Of a DNA stretch of 64,000 nt, positions 46,471 through 58,505 are shown piece after piece. The notes beneath the pieces are model-generated. The model made no database searches. It worked only from the letters and a program-made list of their open reading frames with translations, and was not told the origin of the DNA. The stretch is from NCBI GenBank assembly GCA_019321725.1, contig CM033118.1:9326071-9390070 (forward strand), written 5' to 3'. The position numbers and the translations under genes are program-made. This DNA comes from Paulownia fortunei. Taxonomy: Eukaryota > Streptophyta > Magnoliopsida > Lamiales > Paulowniaceae. Each line of letters begins with the position of its first letter. The stretch's first letter is position 1.

Positions 46471-47110
46471 CATGAAACTATGATTATCTAATTTTCTTTT
46501 ATTTTGTTGAATTGCGAAAATGGGGTTATAGGGAGTAATAGTATATAAACAATTCATCAAAGGACCAGAATAGATAAAATCAGAATGTTTGAAAATTGAA
46601 CAATTTTCATTCTCAATGGTAAATCTAAAACCTTCTCTATCCAAAATTGGAAAAGAGATAATGTTCTTAATAATATCCAGAATAAAAATATAATTGTTTA
46701 AAACTATTATATAAGCATTCTCTAAAGCTAGATTAACAGTCCCTATAGCTAATGTAGCAACTCTTTCTCTATTCCCTATTCTAAGGACCGTCTCTTCTCT
46801 ATCCAACTTCCTACTTCTTGTCATTATCTAAAAATCATTGCAGATATGTGAGCCACAATTGGTATCTAATACCCAATAAGTATTGTTAACAAACAAGTTA
46901 ACTTTAACAAAATATATACCTGAACTCTTCAGGCTTGCAAGATACTCTTTGCAATTCCTCTTCCAGTGACCTGGTTTGCCGTAGTAATGGCACTTGTCAG
47001 TGGCTTAAGAATAAACCTTCTTTACACTACCCTTAACTTTCATCTTGTTGGGTTTAGAGAAATTCTTTCCTTTCTTCTTTCCTTTCTTAGGCTTTTTAGC
47101 CTTTTGATCC
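46423..47110 (-). pseudogene. Copia copy 2 zinc knuckle, protease and pre-integrase remnant
   Basis: The frame at 46824-46423 (133 residues) spans the protease end and pre-integrase (TRSRKLDREETVLRIGNRE, ENAYIIVLNNYIF, LYTITPYNPIFAIQQNKRKL). It runs in one frame where copy 1 has a frameshift near 16300. The zinc knuckle lies near 46960-47000, where the first Cys pair is disturbed (TGCCGCAGTAATGG to TGCCGTAGTAATGG). The DTG site near 46860 reads DTNCG. Confidence 0.82.
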
Positions 47111-47529
47111 GAAAGAAGATCCAATAAGGAGAACCGTCTTGTCCTTTTTCATCTTCAGTCCATGGTCATAGACTGAAGAGCCCTCAATCATACAACATCT
47201 AAAAAGCTCTTTTGAGATCTAATATCTTGTCTACCGAGTTCTTAATCCCATAAGCAGTATCTTGATCCTTGTTCTGCCTCTGCAACTCATTTGACATCGA
47301 TGCCAACATATAACATCGAGCCTGCAGATTGTCATCAACATGATGTAAGTAATTTGCATAAGCCTCTGAAGTAATATCCTCCAGTGGAACCGAAGGAGAC
47401 GCAATGTCGAGGACATATGCCCTCTTCTCCAACTGAAGAACTATCTTCAGGTTTCTTAGTCAATTGATAAAGTTAGGTCCAGTTAATTTATTTTGTTCAA
47501 GGATTGTTGCAAATGGATTATTTGCCATT
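47111..47529 (-). pseudogene. Copia copy 2 gag remnant with internal deletions
   Basis: The start ATG is kept at 47529-47527 (same context as copy 1). The frame at 47432-47199 reads AYVLDIASPSVPLEDITSEA, NYLHHVDDNLQARCYMLASM and SNELQRQNKDQDTAYGI, then enters a 33 bp deletion near 47240. A second deletion of about 195 bp near 47150 removed the middle of the capsid region. Confidence 0.85.
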
Positions 47530-49124
47530 TTAGTAGAATAATCTACAAAACATGGAAAAAGCAGAAAATGAGTAAACTATGGAAAAAATATATTTATTTA
47601 ATATAAGGTCTTTAATACTAAATGTCTCTCACTATTTTCTTCGAATTCCATCAACCTTAATGGAATTTTGGGAAATCAAATTTCCTAGTGAGCTTGAGGT
47701 TCAACGAAAATATTTCACACCGCAATTTTATGAGCCCATGAAATATTTTTATAGGTTGTCAATTCTTTGACGATTGTATCAACCATACAACCCTCAAGTT
47801 AGTTTTGCCTCACCTCTTTTTATATACCCCAATTTTATGAACTCATATGATACTAAGTGTCAAACAATACCCATCAAACATTCGTGTAGATAGAGCATCA
47901 AAATATCCCATGACTTATGGCCAACATAATGATGATTCCATCCTACGAGCATCTCAATGCTTGGTAGAGATCATAGCTTTCCAACACAAGACCACCACAC
48001 GACTCATGGTCAGTGATCAAGTGCGGTAGCGATCGCCATGTCTCTACGTTTGATGGTAAGCATGGAACGATAGGTCCCACCTAACTTGTCCATTTTTGTT
48101 TGAAATCAAATTTTCTAAAAATTCTTTTACAAAATTTTAGTAAATTAAGTGGAGCTTAACTTTATCTAAGACCTCATCATAATTTAAATTAGGTTGGTTA
48201 TTTAATGCATGACATCATAATATCATTGCGCAAGCATAAAAGCATTAAATAAAATCCTAAGCATGCATCTAATACACACTTAAATAAATGGATGATCATG
48301 AACTAGTCTTATGCGGTCCATTTGAGCCAGAAATGGACCTAAGGCCAGTCTAAGAGTAATAAAATAGAATTGAACTTATTCTATTATATAATTGTATCGC
48401 ATACAAACATAGGCCTTATTTGGAACCTCCTTCTTGCTTTTGTTTCATCTTCCAAAGAAAAAGAAAAAACCTCACCATCTATTCTACTCTATTTACAGAA
48501 AATAAAATAACTTACATAGATGGAATAAGAGGCTCGTAGGCCCTATTTTAAAATTAAAAAAAAATATTAAATACAACTAATCATATTAGTCCAATGGCTC
48601 ATGATCATTCCATACATGCTCATAATTAACATCAAATGCAATTATCAAAATGTGTAAATTTACAAAGTTGTTAAACGTAATTTTTTTTTAACTTGGGAAA
48701 ATTTTTAATTGCTTGAAAAATAATTTTTCTTTGAAAATATTTTAAGAAATTATTAAAATTAACATTTAATTTTAATATTCTAGAAAATCAAAAAAGAAAA
48801 ATGGACCCAGAATGACACGATGGGCAACACCACTGCTGCTCGTCATGCGCGCCCGTGCGGCGGGTGATTGCTGTCAAGAGCCAGTGCCCGAACACGCACC
48901 GGCGCGCAGTGCATCAGCAGCCGTCGGGTGTCTCACACCCGATGACCCGTTTCTTCATGTTTCTTTTTTAATTTTCATACTTAAATAATTTAAATAAGCA
49001 ATTAAAATTATTCCAATTAAAAATTGCTGAAAACATGCAAAATCAAATTTTACATAATCAACATGAATTTAAACGATTTAAAAGCATGCATAAATCTAAA
49101 ATTCACTGAATAAGCAAAACTGTG
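47530..49124 (-). other. Leader of copia copy 2
   Basis: 1.6 kb aligned with the copy 1 leader. It keeps diverged forms of the two direct-repeat pairs (for example CCCCAATTTTATGAACTCAT near 47826 and CACACGACTCATGGTCA near 47995) and a shorter GC-rich island at about 48810-48955. It lacks the long A and T tracts of copy 1. Confidence 0.8.
48923..48943. other. Leader hairpin of copy 2 (conserved)
   Basis: GTCGGGTGT-CTC-ACACCCGAT forms a 9 bp stem (last pair G:T) with a 3-base loop. It is at the same place as the 18851-18871 hairpin in copy 1. Confidence 0.6.
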
Positions 49125-49136
49125 GCTCTGATACCA
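49125..49136 (-). other. Primer binding site of copy 2
   Basis: On the minus strand TGGTATCAGAGC, identical to copy 1, one base inside the LTR. Confidence 0.9.
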
Positions 49137-49137
49137 C

Positions 49138-51200
49138 TGTTGGATTCACTATAATCGCAGAGGTATACACAGCAAAAAATTAAAATTTTATCAAACATAA
49201 ATTTAACCCATTTGATTCGAAAGCAATTTTAACAATTGCGCTTATTCAAGTGAATACATAAACAAATAGAAAATTTAGATTATACTTTCCGTGTACTCTA
49301 GTTGTTGTAGGGAATGAAGTAATCAATTGCTTATCCTGGACGTTAAGAACTCATAGTGATCCAAGTATCTTTCATCTATCAGGTCCATAATATGGAAGAA
49401 CAACACTAATCAAAAGGATTCGCTAGTTTCCTTTTAATTATTTACAAATTTAGAATCGGAGTAAATTTTCAAGAATAATAAAGATTGATTTTTTAAGTTA
49501 TTGAAACAATAATTTGAAAAGAATAACAAGAAACTAATTTTTCTTTTAAAGAAATCAAGATTACAAGAAAACACTTTTCTTTTTCTTTTCTTGGAGAGAA
49601 AACAAGAAGACTTAAACAAAATAATTTTTGCTTAAATTTTTTGAATTATTATGTGTAATTTTCGGCCATAACTATTTATAGGGCTGAAAATTTGACTATT
49701 CTCCAACTCTTGGAGAGTTTGATAATTTTTAACTATTTCAAAGTCTTATTTTGGAAGGATTCCAAATCTTCCAAGAACTCTTCTCTTTCTCTCTCATATT
49801 TTATGTTGACTAATTTAAGACTACATTAATCATCAAAATTATCTACATATATTTTGATATTAATTTGAACTCTTCAAATAATATCAAGATAGATATATAT
49901 CATATATATACTATAATTATATTTATATATAAATTAAATCTTAGTGGCCGATTTTATCCCATAAAATCGATCACTATATTTATTTATCTATAAATATGTT
50001 AATTAAATAAATCACATTTATTTAATTTATTCTTTTCATATTTTAGTGGGCTTATTAAGTGGTCTACATTAATTTTTAGGCCTAGACTAAAAACTTCACA
50101 AATCAATCCAATTGATTCAATCCCAATTTAATCAATCCAATTGATTAATTTAATTTACTCCAATTAGGCTTCCTAATCAAATTAGGTCCAATTAAATAAT
50201 CCAATTACTTAATTGAATGTTTTAATTTAACCATTAAATTAAATAAAACCATTAATTAATTAATTAATAAGTATTAATTAATTAATTTTCAACCATTGGA
50301 TAAATTCTAAAATTAGAAATGTTACTTTTCATAAAGATGTGTGACCCTCTTAGGTTCACTACTAAGCTAGTAGCGGGCTTGCAACATTTGCAACTTATGA
50401 ATAATAATTAATTAATTAATTAATCCAATTAATTAATCCGCTTGGAATTAACTCCTTAATTCCAAAGATCACACTATCCATGAAAATACCTAACAAGTAA
50501 TCATGGCAAATTAGTCTTAGGTGAAATAGCGAGTGATTAATTCAGTTGCGAGTACCATACACGTATGGTCCTTTTGAAAACTAATCTCCCGATTGAATTT
50601 AGGGCATGGATTATAAGTTGAAACCCTAAATGATTCAATAATTGTGATCCCATTTCAAGTTCCAATGATTCTTGATGAATCACGATTCATCCTACCTTGG
50701 CCGAGGTCTTTGAATCACGAACTATGAAAACACATGAGATTTTCTTGTTTAAAAAGACAAGTGTCAAATTCTATGTTGGCAACTGACGAACCTCCATGCA
50801 TATCAGTGCAACACCCAACATACCCACTTTGTGATTTTCAAGCAATCAAAAGATATATCAAAGTGTTGCAGGATGTACACAAGGCTACCATCGTGCCTCA
50901 AGTCTGAGGACTAGCCGTGTACTATTGCAACATAGATATTCTTATTTCGACAGGCAAAACCTCCAGCTAAGAATTTTTTGCAGGCCATATTCGGTGTACT
51001 TGTTCCCTAACAAGCACCCACATACATGCACTTATGTCTCTATGCTAATGTCAATGGAATGCGACATCCTCGTCTCACGAGCATGCATATGTGCAAGTTT
51101 TACTAAGCAATTTGATATCCCATCTCAAAAATCTCTCGACTCAAAACTTATTTAAGACCAAGCCTTAGAAGCATGTTCCATGATCGACATCATATGTGCA
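49138..51200 (-). repeat. 5' LTR of copy 2, first part
   Basis: It starts TGTTGGATTCACTATAATCGC and aligns with copy 1 to about the position of 13268. A TATA box CTATAAATAG (minus strand) lies at about 49672-49682. It is interrupted by the solo LTR at 51201 and resumes at 53377. Without the insert the LTR is about 2.25 kb, the family length. Confidence 0.88.
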
Positions 51201-53376
51201 TGTTAGTGTAGTGTTTGGCGCACCAATTAGATTAGTCGTTATTTACTCTTGTAATAGACTTTCTCAGTTGTAATACATTTATTAAAGTTATTTTCTTTAT
51301 CTTATGAGTCATTTTATTTATTGGACATTAGATAAAGTCCCTAGATCAATTATAGTTATGGGGTATGGTCGCGCATATGATGGCAATCATGGAACATGCC
51401 TCTATGGCTTTGATCTTAAACTATATTTCATTTTGAGGGATTTTTGAGATGGGACATCGAATAACCCAATAAGACTCGTGCATATGATGCATGCTCATAA
51501 GATAAGGATGTCCTATTCCATGGATATTAGCGTAGAGATGCAAGTGCATGTATACGGGTGCTTGTTAGAGAACAAATACACTGAACTGACCTGCTTGAAA
51601 TTCTTAGTTAGAAAACCCAAATGTCGAATTAAGAATTTCTACATTACGATAGTGCACGACTAGTCCTTTGACTTAAGGCACCATGGTAACCTTATACATG
51701 TAATGCCTTACTTAGATATATCCTCTGATTGCCTGACAATCATAAAGGGTTATGTTGGGTATTGTATTTATGCGTATGAAGGTTAATGAGAGGCCAACAG
51801 AGGATCCATCACTTGTCGGGTAGAACAAGTGAATCTTTTATATTTTCATAGTTCGTGACTCGGAAGGCCTTAGCCAAGGCAGAGTGAATATCAGAAAAGG
51901 GTCTCTGAGGATTCATTATGAGTCACTACAACTCGAAATGAAATCATAGATATTGAGTCGATTAGGGTTTCAACTATTATCCATGCCTTGGACTCAATCG
52001 GGAGATTAGTTGATGGAAGGACCTTACGTGCATGGTACTCGTAATTGGAATAGGGTCACTTGCTATTTCACTTAAGACTACTTTACCGTGATTACTCGCT
52101 AGGTGTTTCATGGATAGTGAGGTTTTAGAAATTAAGGAGTTAATTCCTAAGGGATTAATTAATTAGATTAATTAATCAAAATAATTGTTTTTCATAAGTT
52201 GCAAATGTTGCAAGCCCACTACTAGTTTAGAAGTGAACCTAAAGGGTAACACACAATTTGGAATGGAACATCTCTAGTTTATAAATTATCCAAGAGGTTA
52301 AATTAATTCAAAGAGTTGAATTAATTATTCAATTAAATAGTAGGACTATTTAATTGGACCTAATGAGATTAGGAATCCAATTGGAGTGAATAAATTAATT
52401 GATTGGATTAATTAATTTAGACTTGAACTAATTGAATTAATTGAATTAATTAAATGGACTTGGAGAAGTCTAAGCCGAAGTTTAATTAGGCTTGTTGGAA
52501 GCCCACTTGAAAATAAGAGAAATTAAATAAGTAAATAAGATTTACTTATTGAAATAATATATGATATTATACATATGAATTTATGGGATAAATTCATAGC
52601 TTGGAAGACAAGACAAAAGGAGCAAATGTTGCCCTAATTTTGCAAGCAAAATTTGGCCGTAATGAAAAAAAAGGAAATATTTTATTTTGTGCATGTATTT
52701 TTAGTTTGTTAAGGAAAGTGAGACTTTTCCATACAAACTAATTACCATGTTAGGATGAAATTAGGGTTGCCCTAATTTTTGTAGCTTCCTTATATAAATA
52801 TATATGATATATTGAAGACAAAATTTATCTATCCAACACTCTTGTAATTTTCGGCCATAGCAAGAATTAGAAGAAAAATTATTTTCTTCATTTTGTGTTC
52901 CTTTTCTCTTCTCTTGTATTGCTCAAGTGCATATTTTAATTGTCCATATTTTACAAGTTAAATTAAGAACAATTGAATAACATTTAATCATTAATTCATA
53001 AGTTGGATTGAAAGGTTATAAGTTCACTCCACACTCGGCTACAAAGGAAAATAGTAGAAACTAGCAATTTTATTATTTTCGGTGTTCTTGTCCAAGGTGT
53101 GGACTTTCTTTGGAGAGAGGATGCGTGGACTTCTTTGAGGTGTATTTGCAACCATCCGACAATTGATTATCCTATTCCTTGCATTATTAACGAAAGAGTC
53201 AAGAAGGTGTCAATATTCACATTATATAATTATACTATTTAATTAAATACTATTTATATATTAACGATCATTAAATCGCTTTTGTACCCAAGGTAGTGCA
53301 TTAATTGTTAATGCATGTTTTTATTAATTTTTTTAATTTCTGTTGCACTTACCTCATGGTCATAGCGAACCCAACA
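51201..53376 (+). mobile_element. Solo LTR (2.18 kb) of a sister family, in opposite orientation inside copy 2's LTR
   Basis: In plus orientation it runs TGTTAGTGTAGTG to AGCGAACCCAACA. Its ends and inner blocks (GGGGTATGGTCGCGCATATGATGG, GGAACATGCCTC, CCACTACTAGTTTAGAAGTGAACC) match the minus-strand form of the copy 1 LTR, so it is related but reversed relative to its host LTR. The flanking bases GTGCA and ACGCG fit one original GCGCG duplication altered only by transitions (copy 1 reads GCGCG there). A TATA-like TTATATAAATATA lies at about 52791. Confidence 0.85.
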
Positions 53377-53564
53377 ACGCGACCATGCCCCAAAACTAAA
53401 TTTGGTCTAAAGACTTTATCAAATGTGCAGATATAAAATATGCATGACATAAGATAAAGAAAATACATTTTTATTAATATGTTTCCCAATAAGATTGTCT
53501 TTACAAAAGAAAAAGAGTATAATACACCCAACCTAATTGGGGCGTTGGATATCCTACTCTAACA
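53377..53564 (-). repeat. 5' LTR of copy 2, last part
   Basis: It continues after the solo LTR with CGACCATGCCCCAAAACTAAATTTGG and ends GGATATCCTACTCTAACA at 53564, the family terminus. The next base belongs to a Sirevirus-like LTR. Confidence 0.88.
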
Positions 53565-53740
53565 TTTAAGTCCTTACTTGATGGCCTTTGTCCTCATTCC
53601 GTTGAAACCCTTAGCCCCTCTAAGTTTTCGGTTCTGGTTTTAGACTTTTGCAGTCTTGGTCTTAACTCTTCACCATTTTTCTAATCATCAACTCCTTCTG
53701 CATCTTTCTTTATTTTTAGGTTGTGTCTAAGAGGCTGACT
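53565..53740 (-). repeat. Sirevirus-like 3' LTR, inner piece
   Basis: On the minus strand it contains AGATGCAGAAGGAGTTGATG and GAAGAGTTAAGACCAAGAC, matching 40020-40080 of the plus-strand element. It is bounded by copia copy 2 on the left and by a solo LTR on the right. Confidence 0.6.
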
Positions 53741-55808
53741 TGTTGGGTTTGTACGTCCTGTGATGGATACACATTGGTGAAATTTAAAAAGTTTAAATCA
53801 AGCCTAATAAATAAATCATGCAATCCCAGCAATTAATATAATCGTTCAGTTTGTATTTCTTTTTTCTCGCATTAAAACTTAAATTGAATGTTTTGCGATT
53901 ATACTAGAAAGTGCACTCCTATTTATGATAAGGTTTGAACAACTCAAATCGTTAGCCCTAACTTAGAAACATATCCGCTAGGACTCTAAACGTAGTCTCT
54001 CTACAAGTATCCACACCCTAACTTAGAAACATATCCACTAGGACTCTAAACGTAGTCTCTCTACAAGTATCCACACCTCAAGAAAATCCACAAACTCTGA
54101 ATCCTTGCTATAAAATTGAATTTCTTGTCTCTAATTTAAAATTTGGGAGTGCAATATTAATTCTTAAAATCAACGTGTGATTAGAAGAATTAAACTAAAA
54201 TAGAAAAGGTAGAGCCTTTCTGATGGAACAAAGGGATGATTATAAGAGATAAAGGAGGGATTTTTTTGGGTCTACTGGGGGCCAAAAATTTGCTCTTGTA
54301 GCAATGAAAAAATTGGCCCCTATGCTTGTGTATTTATACACAAGCTTGTCCAACCCTAGTCCCATGAAGTTTCAATTCTTTTCTTTCTTATCTCATCCCT
54401 TTCTATTAAAGACTAAGATTTTTTTACTTGCTTACTAAGACTCTTAGTAAGCCTCTTCTATGGGCCCATTAACTTGAGCTTGGACTTTGATTAATTTAAT
54501 CAAGTCTGTTTAATTGGTTTTCATCAATTAAAGAAATTTAATTTAATTAATTAACTCAATCAATTAGGTGATTTTACTTAGGTCACCTAATTAAATTAGG
54601 ACTAATTGAATAATTATATTATTAAAAGAAAATTAATTTAACCATTTACATTAATTTATGACTATCTTAATTAGTTGATCCAATCAATTAATTGATATAC
54701 TCCATATGAGCCCCTAATCTTATTAGGTTTATTATTTAATTGGATAAATTAATTTTAGCTATAATTCATTAATATCCTTTAATTAATTTAATCCCACACC
54801 TTGAATTACCATCTAAATTAGAAGTGGACTTTCCCGATTTATGTGTAACCCCTTAGGTTCATAACTAAGCTAGCAAGTGGGATTGCAACTCTTGCAACGT
54901 AAGTGAACAAATATTTTATTCTCATTAATTAATTCAATTAATTAATCATATTCAAACTAACTCCTTAAGTCCAAAAACCTTATAAGTAATGAAAAGCATC
55001 TAATTTTGGTAACACGACTACCTAGTCTTAGGTGAAATAGTGGCGAACCTATTTCAATTATGAGTAACATGCAAGTATAGTCCTTTCATCTCCTAATTTC
55101 TCGATTAAGTGTAGGGTATGGATTAGTAGTTGAAAACCCTATTTAACTTTTTCAGGTCTCATTGACTCTTTGATGAATCATTATAAAATTCTCATTTAAT
55201 ATTCATCCTGTCTTGGTCAAGGTTTTCATAGTTAAGGACTATGAAAACATAAGAGATTCACCTATTCTTTCAGATAGGTGATTGATCCTCTATTCGCCAC
55301 TCATTAACTACCATATATAAATGTTACATCCAACATATTTCCATTGTGTTTATCAATCAACTAAAAAATACATCAAAGTGTAATATGTCATGCACAAGGT
55401 TATCGTAGTACCTCAAGTCTAAGGACTAATTATTGCACTATCAAGACTAGAAAATCTTATTCAATGAATAATGTTTCCAATTGAGAACTTCTAATAGGCC
55501 TATGGACCGAGATATCGTCATTTTGAGCATAAATGTGTGCGCAAGTTTTAATAGGCTTACCAATGTCCTCTCTCGCTAAACCCTTGACTTGAAACTAATT
55601 TAAGACCAAACCCATACAAGCATATTTCTTGATCGCCATCATATGAGTGGCCATTCCCCATAGCTAAGTTTGGTGTGAAAACTTCACCTTATTGTCTAAG
55701 CACAATAAAGATAAAGAAGTGTCATTTTATTAATATATTTTGAATAAGACTATTTAAAAAAAGAGTAGAGAGTGACCACTAATTAACATGTCGGGCACTA
55801 TTCTAACA
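53741..55808 (-). mobile_element. Solo LTR (2.07 kb) of the long copia LTR superfamily, inside the Sirevirus-like LTR
   Basis: Plus-strand TGTTGGGTTTGTACGTCC to TCGGGCACTATTCTAACA. Inner blocks match the copy 1 LTR: TAGGTTCATAACTAAGCTAGCAAGTGGG, GAAATAGTGGCGAACCTATTTCA, CTCAAGTCTAAGGACTAAT. The flanks TGACT and TACCT share three of five bases, a possible decayed target duplication. Sirevirus-like LTR sequence continues on both sides, which supports simple insertion. Confidence 0.82.
53956..54075. repeat. Tandem 60 bp duplication inside the solo LTR
   Basis: 53956-54015 and 54016-54075 are 60 bp copies (CCCTAACTTAGAAACATATC..., ending ACAAGTATCCACA). They differ inside the unit at one base that I noted (CCGCTA versus CCACTA). 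Confidence 0.93.
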
Positions 55809-55926
55809 TACCTTGTAGAGTAGCCTTCACAAAGGTCCAAATGAAAGAGAAAAACTTGAAGAGCTATGAGGGGCTAACCTATACTAATATATTCATCATC
55901 AAAATCTATACAAGTTATACTTAACA
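55809..55926 (-). repeat. Sirevirus-like 3' LTR, outer piece
   Basis: On the minus strand it starts TGTTAAGTATAACTTGTATAG, the same start as the plus-strand LTR at 39719. It is cut by the solo LTR at 55808. Confidence 0.65.
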
Positions 55927-55946
55927 ATTTTCCCATTTTTGATGAT
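55927..55946 (-). other. Polypurine tract of the minus-strand Sirevirus-like element
   Basis: On the minus strand CATCAAAAATGGGAAAAT directly before the LTR. Sireviruses typically have a TCATCAAAAAGGGGGAGATT-type tract here, so this is a decayed form. Confidence 0.65.
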
Positions 55947-57515
55947 GCCAAAATTTTTGAGAGTAACAAAGAAAAGCAATGTATTTCATAATCACAGATA
56001 TTCATTTTTTTCAATCATGAAATATTACAATTATTACATCAACATTTTACATTTGAATATGTAGGCTACTATACTGTAGTCTTTAACGCTGCTCCTTAGC
56101 ACATATTCTACTACATTGCTGATTTGCTAGCTAGATGGCTGTTGGGGCTACTTAAATAAAAGTATGCTTTGTGTATTTTCTCTTTGTTGAACAATTGAGA
56201 AAAGTCTAATTATTTTTCTTTTAGAATTTCTTGACTTTTTTTCTTTCAGAAGTTTTTCCCCTTCTACTAGGTTGTTGTTTTCTACTACATTTCCTTTTTT
56301 TGATATCATCTTTACAAAAAGAGTGGTGATGCAGTACATTAGCTTCTCTCCACTTCTTTTCTAGCTTTGTGAGTTTTTAGCTGTCCGTTGATGCCGCCCT
56401 AAAATTTAAGGGAATTGAATCATTTTCCCTTTAGAACTTTACGTCTTTCTGTTCCACAGTAAGCTTGATGAAGTCCCTTGCAATTTTCTACTGCATACCA
56501 CCCTTATTTGAATTTCACCTTTAGATACAAAGGGTGGTCGATACTATCTAGGGTTTGTTTATATGCAAACCACATTAGTCATAACATGTGAGTTTTACAT
56601 ACTAGGTTACTCAAGAGCACCCCACAGCAGATGGATCAAATCCACTTGTCAATTTTTATAGAGATGACCCAGAGGTAACATGGGAATATTACATACTAGG
56701 TGGGTTCAATAGCACTTAGCAGCTCTCGATCCTTTTCCCCTGAGAGTACATTCTTCACAAGGATTTTGATTTTAGGTTCTACAACAAATGTTATCTTTTC
56801 CTTGTCTATCAAATGCCTTCTGGTTCCTTTTTTATTTTGTCTCACAAATCTCCTATGATTGCTTCTTTTATTTTTCTTTTTCATCTTTACTTTGTCAATA
56901 CTTCAACTTTTGCTTGAAGGTTTGATAGAAAACCAAGAAACTTATGGAAACACAAGATTATTAATAGCAAAAGTGTTCTTTGGAACAAAACACTTCATTG
57001 GTAGAGTATAAACAAGTGAAGTTCAAATCTTATAGAAGAGATATTGTCAGTTTGAGGGAAGTAGAGGAATGAAGAGAGAGTTTGTAGAGTTTTGAGATAA
57101 GCAAAAAAATGAACTTTGAACCCCTGTATTTATAAATGTGAAAGGATGTGTATTGTTTCATCTCCAAATGAAATATGGGAATTATTATTTTTCAAAAAGA
57201 TAATCCAGTTTTAAAATTTGTATGAATATTGACCATTTTGGATAAATGTTCTATATTGTATTGAAGGTAAACAAATGTGACATTTGGAGTAAGAAATGTA
57301 AGTATTCAGTGGGTTTAAGTAAATAAAGCATTGAAGACGTATATCATTAATATTTAGCCATGATAAGTCATAATGATAACTTTTCATAGAGTTCAAAAAT
57401 GTTTGCTGATAAAAAGCCACTCATACGAAATGATTGTATTTAATTATTTGAAAAACATATACAAAATTAATAATAACCAACTAGAAAAATATCACAATCT
57501 CATCTCCTAACTAGC
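55947..57515 (-). other. Region between pol and 3' LTR of the Sirevirus-like element
   Basis: 1.57 kb with no intact gene. Short minus-strand frames are rich in Lys and Arg (56884-56696 starts MKKKNKRSNHRRFVRQNKKG; 56339-56148 includes KEKKSRNSKRK). Many Sireviruses carry an extra ORF between pol and the 3' LTR, and these may be its remains, but I cannot identify them. A minus-strand TATA-like TTATAAATACAG is at about 57124-57136, so part of the region could be an unrelated LTR. Confidence 0.35.
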
Positions 57516-57765
57516 AAGTAAAGCATTCCCCCTTAATGGCATGCCATAAAGAATCAAGTATTCAAATCGAGCATGTCTAGCTCTCGTCATAATAAAACTA
57601 ACCTGGTTTTGCAGGGATCTTGTGAATTTGTCAGTTAGCTAGTTCTTCATGTTGATGTAGTCAGTGGATATATCCTTCTTCTTTACGTGGTCTCTAATGA
57701 AATGATGTTTAATGTTAATGTGTTTTGTTCTCTAATGAAGCATGGGGTTGCAAGTTTCCCTTAAT
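57516..57765 (-). pseudogene. Sirevirus-like RNase H C-terminal remnant
   Basis: On the minus strand NIKHHFIRDHVKKKDISTDY at about 57710-57650 and ARHARFEYLILYGMPL at about 57590-57535, the end of the Sirevirus-like pol. It is separated from the rest of RNase H by an insertion. Confidence 0.7.
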
Positions 57766-58505
57766 AAGACATCAAATTAGGTGTTTTTTGATCCCCAGTT
57801 GATATAAGGGGAAAATTAAGGAAATACAATATATTTCTCTATTTAAGTGGTTCTCGCTTCTCCTAGTCCTATTCCTAACTCTTTCCCAGGTAGTTCCCAG
57901 TGCTTGGCACTTTCCATACTTTCCCAGGTAGTTCCCAGTGTTTGGCTCCAGATATTTAGTGTCAAATTGTCACCCATTTCTTATTTCTTTTGATAATAAA
58001 GTTGGCTATCTTTGTGGCATCGATTGTATAAGTTCGTGAAGAGGGCTGGATGAGTGGAATAAGAGAGAGAAGCTTGATTGACAAAAAAGAAGAGTAGCCC
58101 CCTAAAACTTGGCAAAGTCATTATCAATATATTCTAGAGCAATTCTCAACGGACATATGTGATTCATTACTTTAAAGATTATAACACACAAAAGACTTCT
58201 TACCTCAGTCGTTGGATGAGTGATACATTAGTGAGTGCTAGTGAAGTACACAAGTAAAGCTGGAGCTTAGGTATTGATATATTCCATCAAGAGAAAAGAG
58301 GTAGACTAGTAAGAAGGCTGACCACATATGGGGGAGCGAATTGAAAAACTCAACTTTTCGGAGCTGACCAATCTTCCATACCACCCCTTACTCTCTCTAT
58401 ATCCTGTGAGAAGTGCAAAGAGCTAAGACACTAATGTCGTAGTGAAGGTTATACCTCAGAAAGTCAATGAATTACGATGGCACTTGCATTGCCATAAAAG
58501 ATTAG
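57766..58505. mobile_element. Unidentified insertion of about 740 bp in RNase H
   Basis: This splits the RNase H remnant. It contains a 38 bp tandem duplication (57881-57918 and 57919-57956, CTTTCCCAGGTAGTTCCCAG...). No coding domain or terminal repeats were found, and the ends are approximate. A few dozen bases of RNase H are also missing at the site. Confidence 0.4.

Larger units (their letters stand above)
44696..53564 (-). mobile_element. Copia copy 2: truncated, older relative of the 11222-21289 element
   Basis: It aligns by eye with copy 1 from RT through gag, leader, PBS and 5' LTR. Homology starts at about 44696, equivalent to 14310 in copy 1, so the C-terminal RT, RNase H, PPT and 3' LTR are gone. 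Its 5' LTR (49138-53564) is split by a solo LTR. Compared with copy 1 it has many G-to-A and C-to-T changes, including at CG sites of the LTR start (TTCGC to TTCAC), so it is much older. It has two gag deletions (about 195 and 33 bp). Confidence 0.9.
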
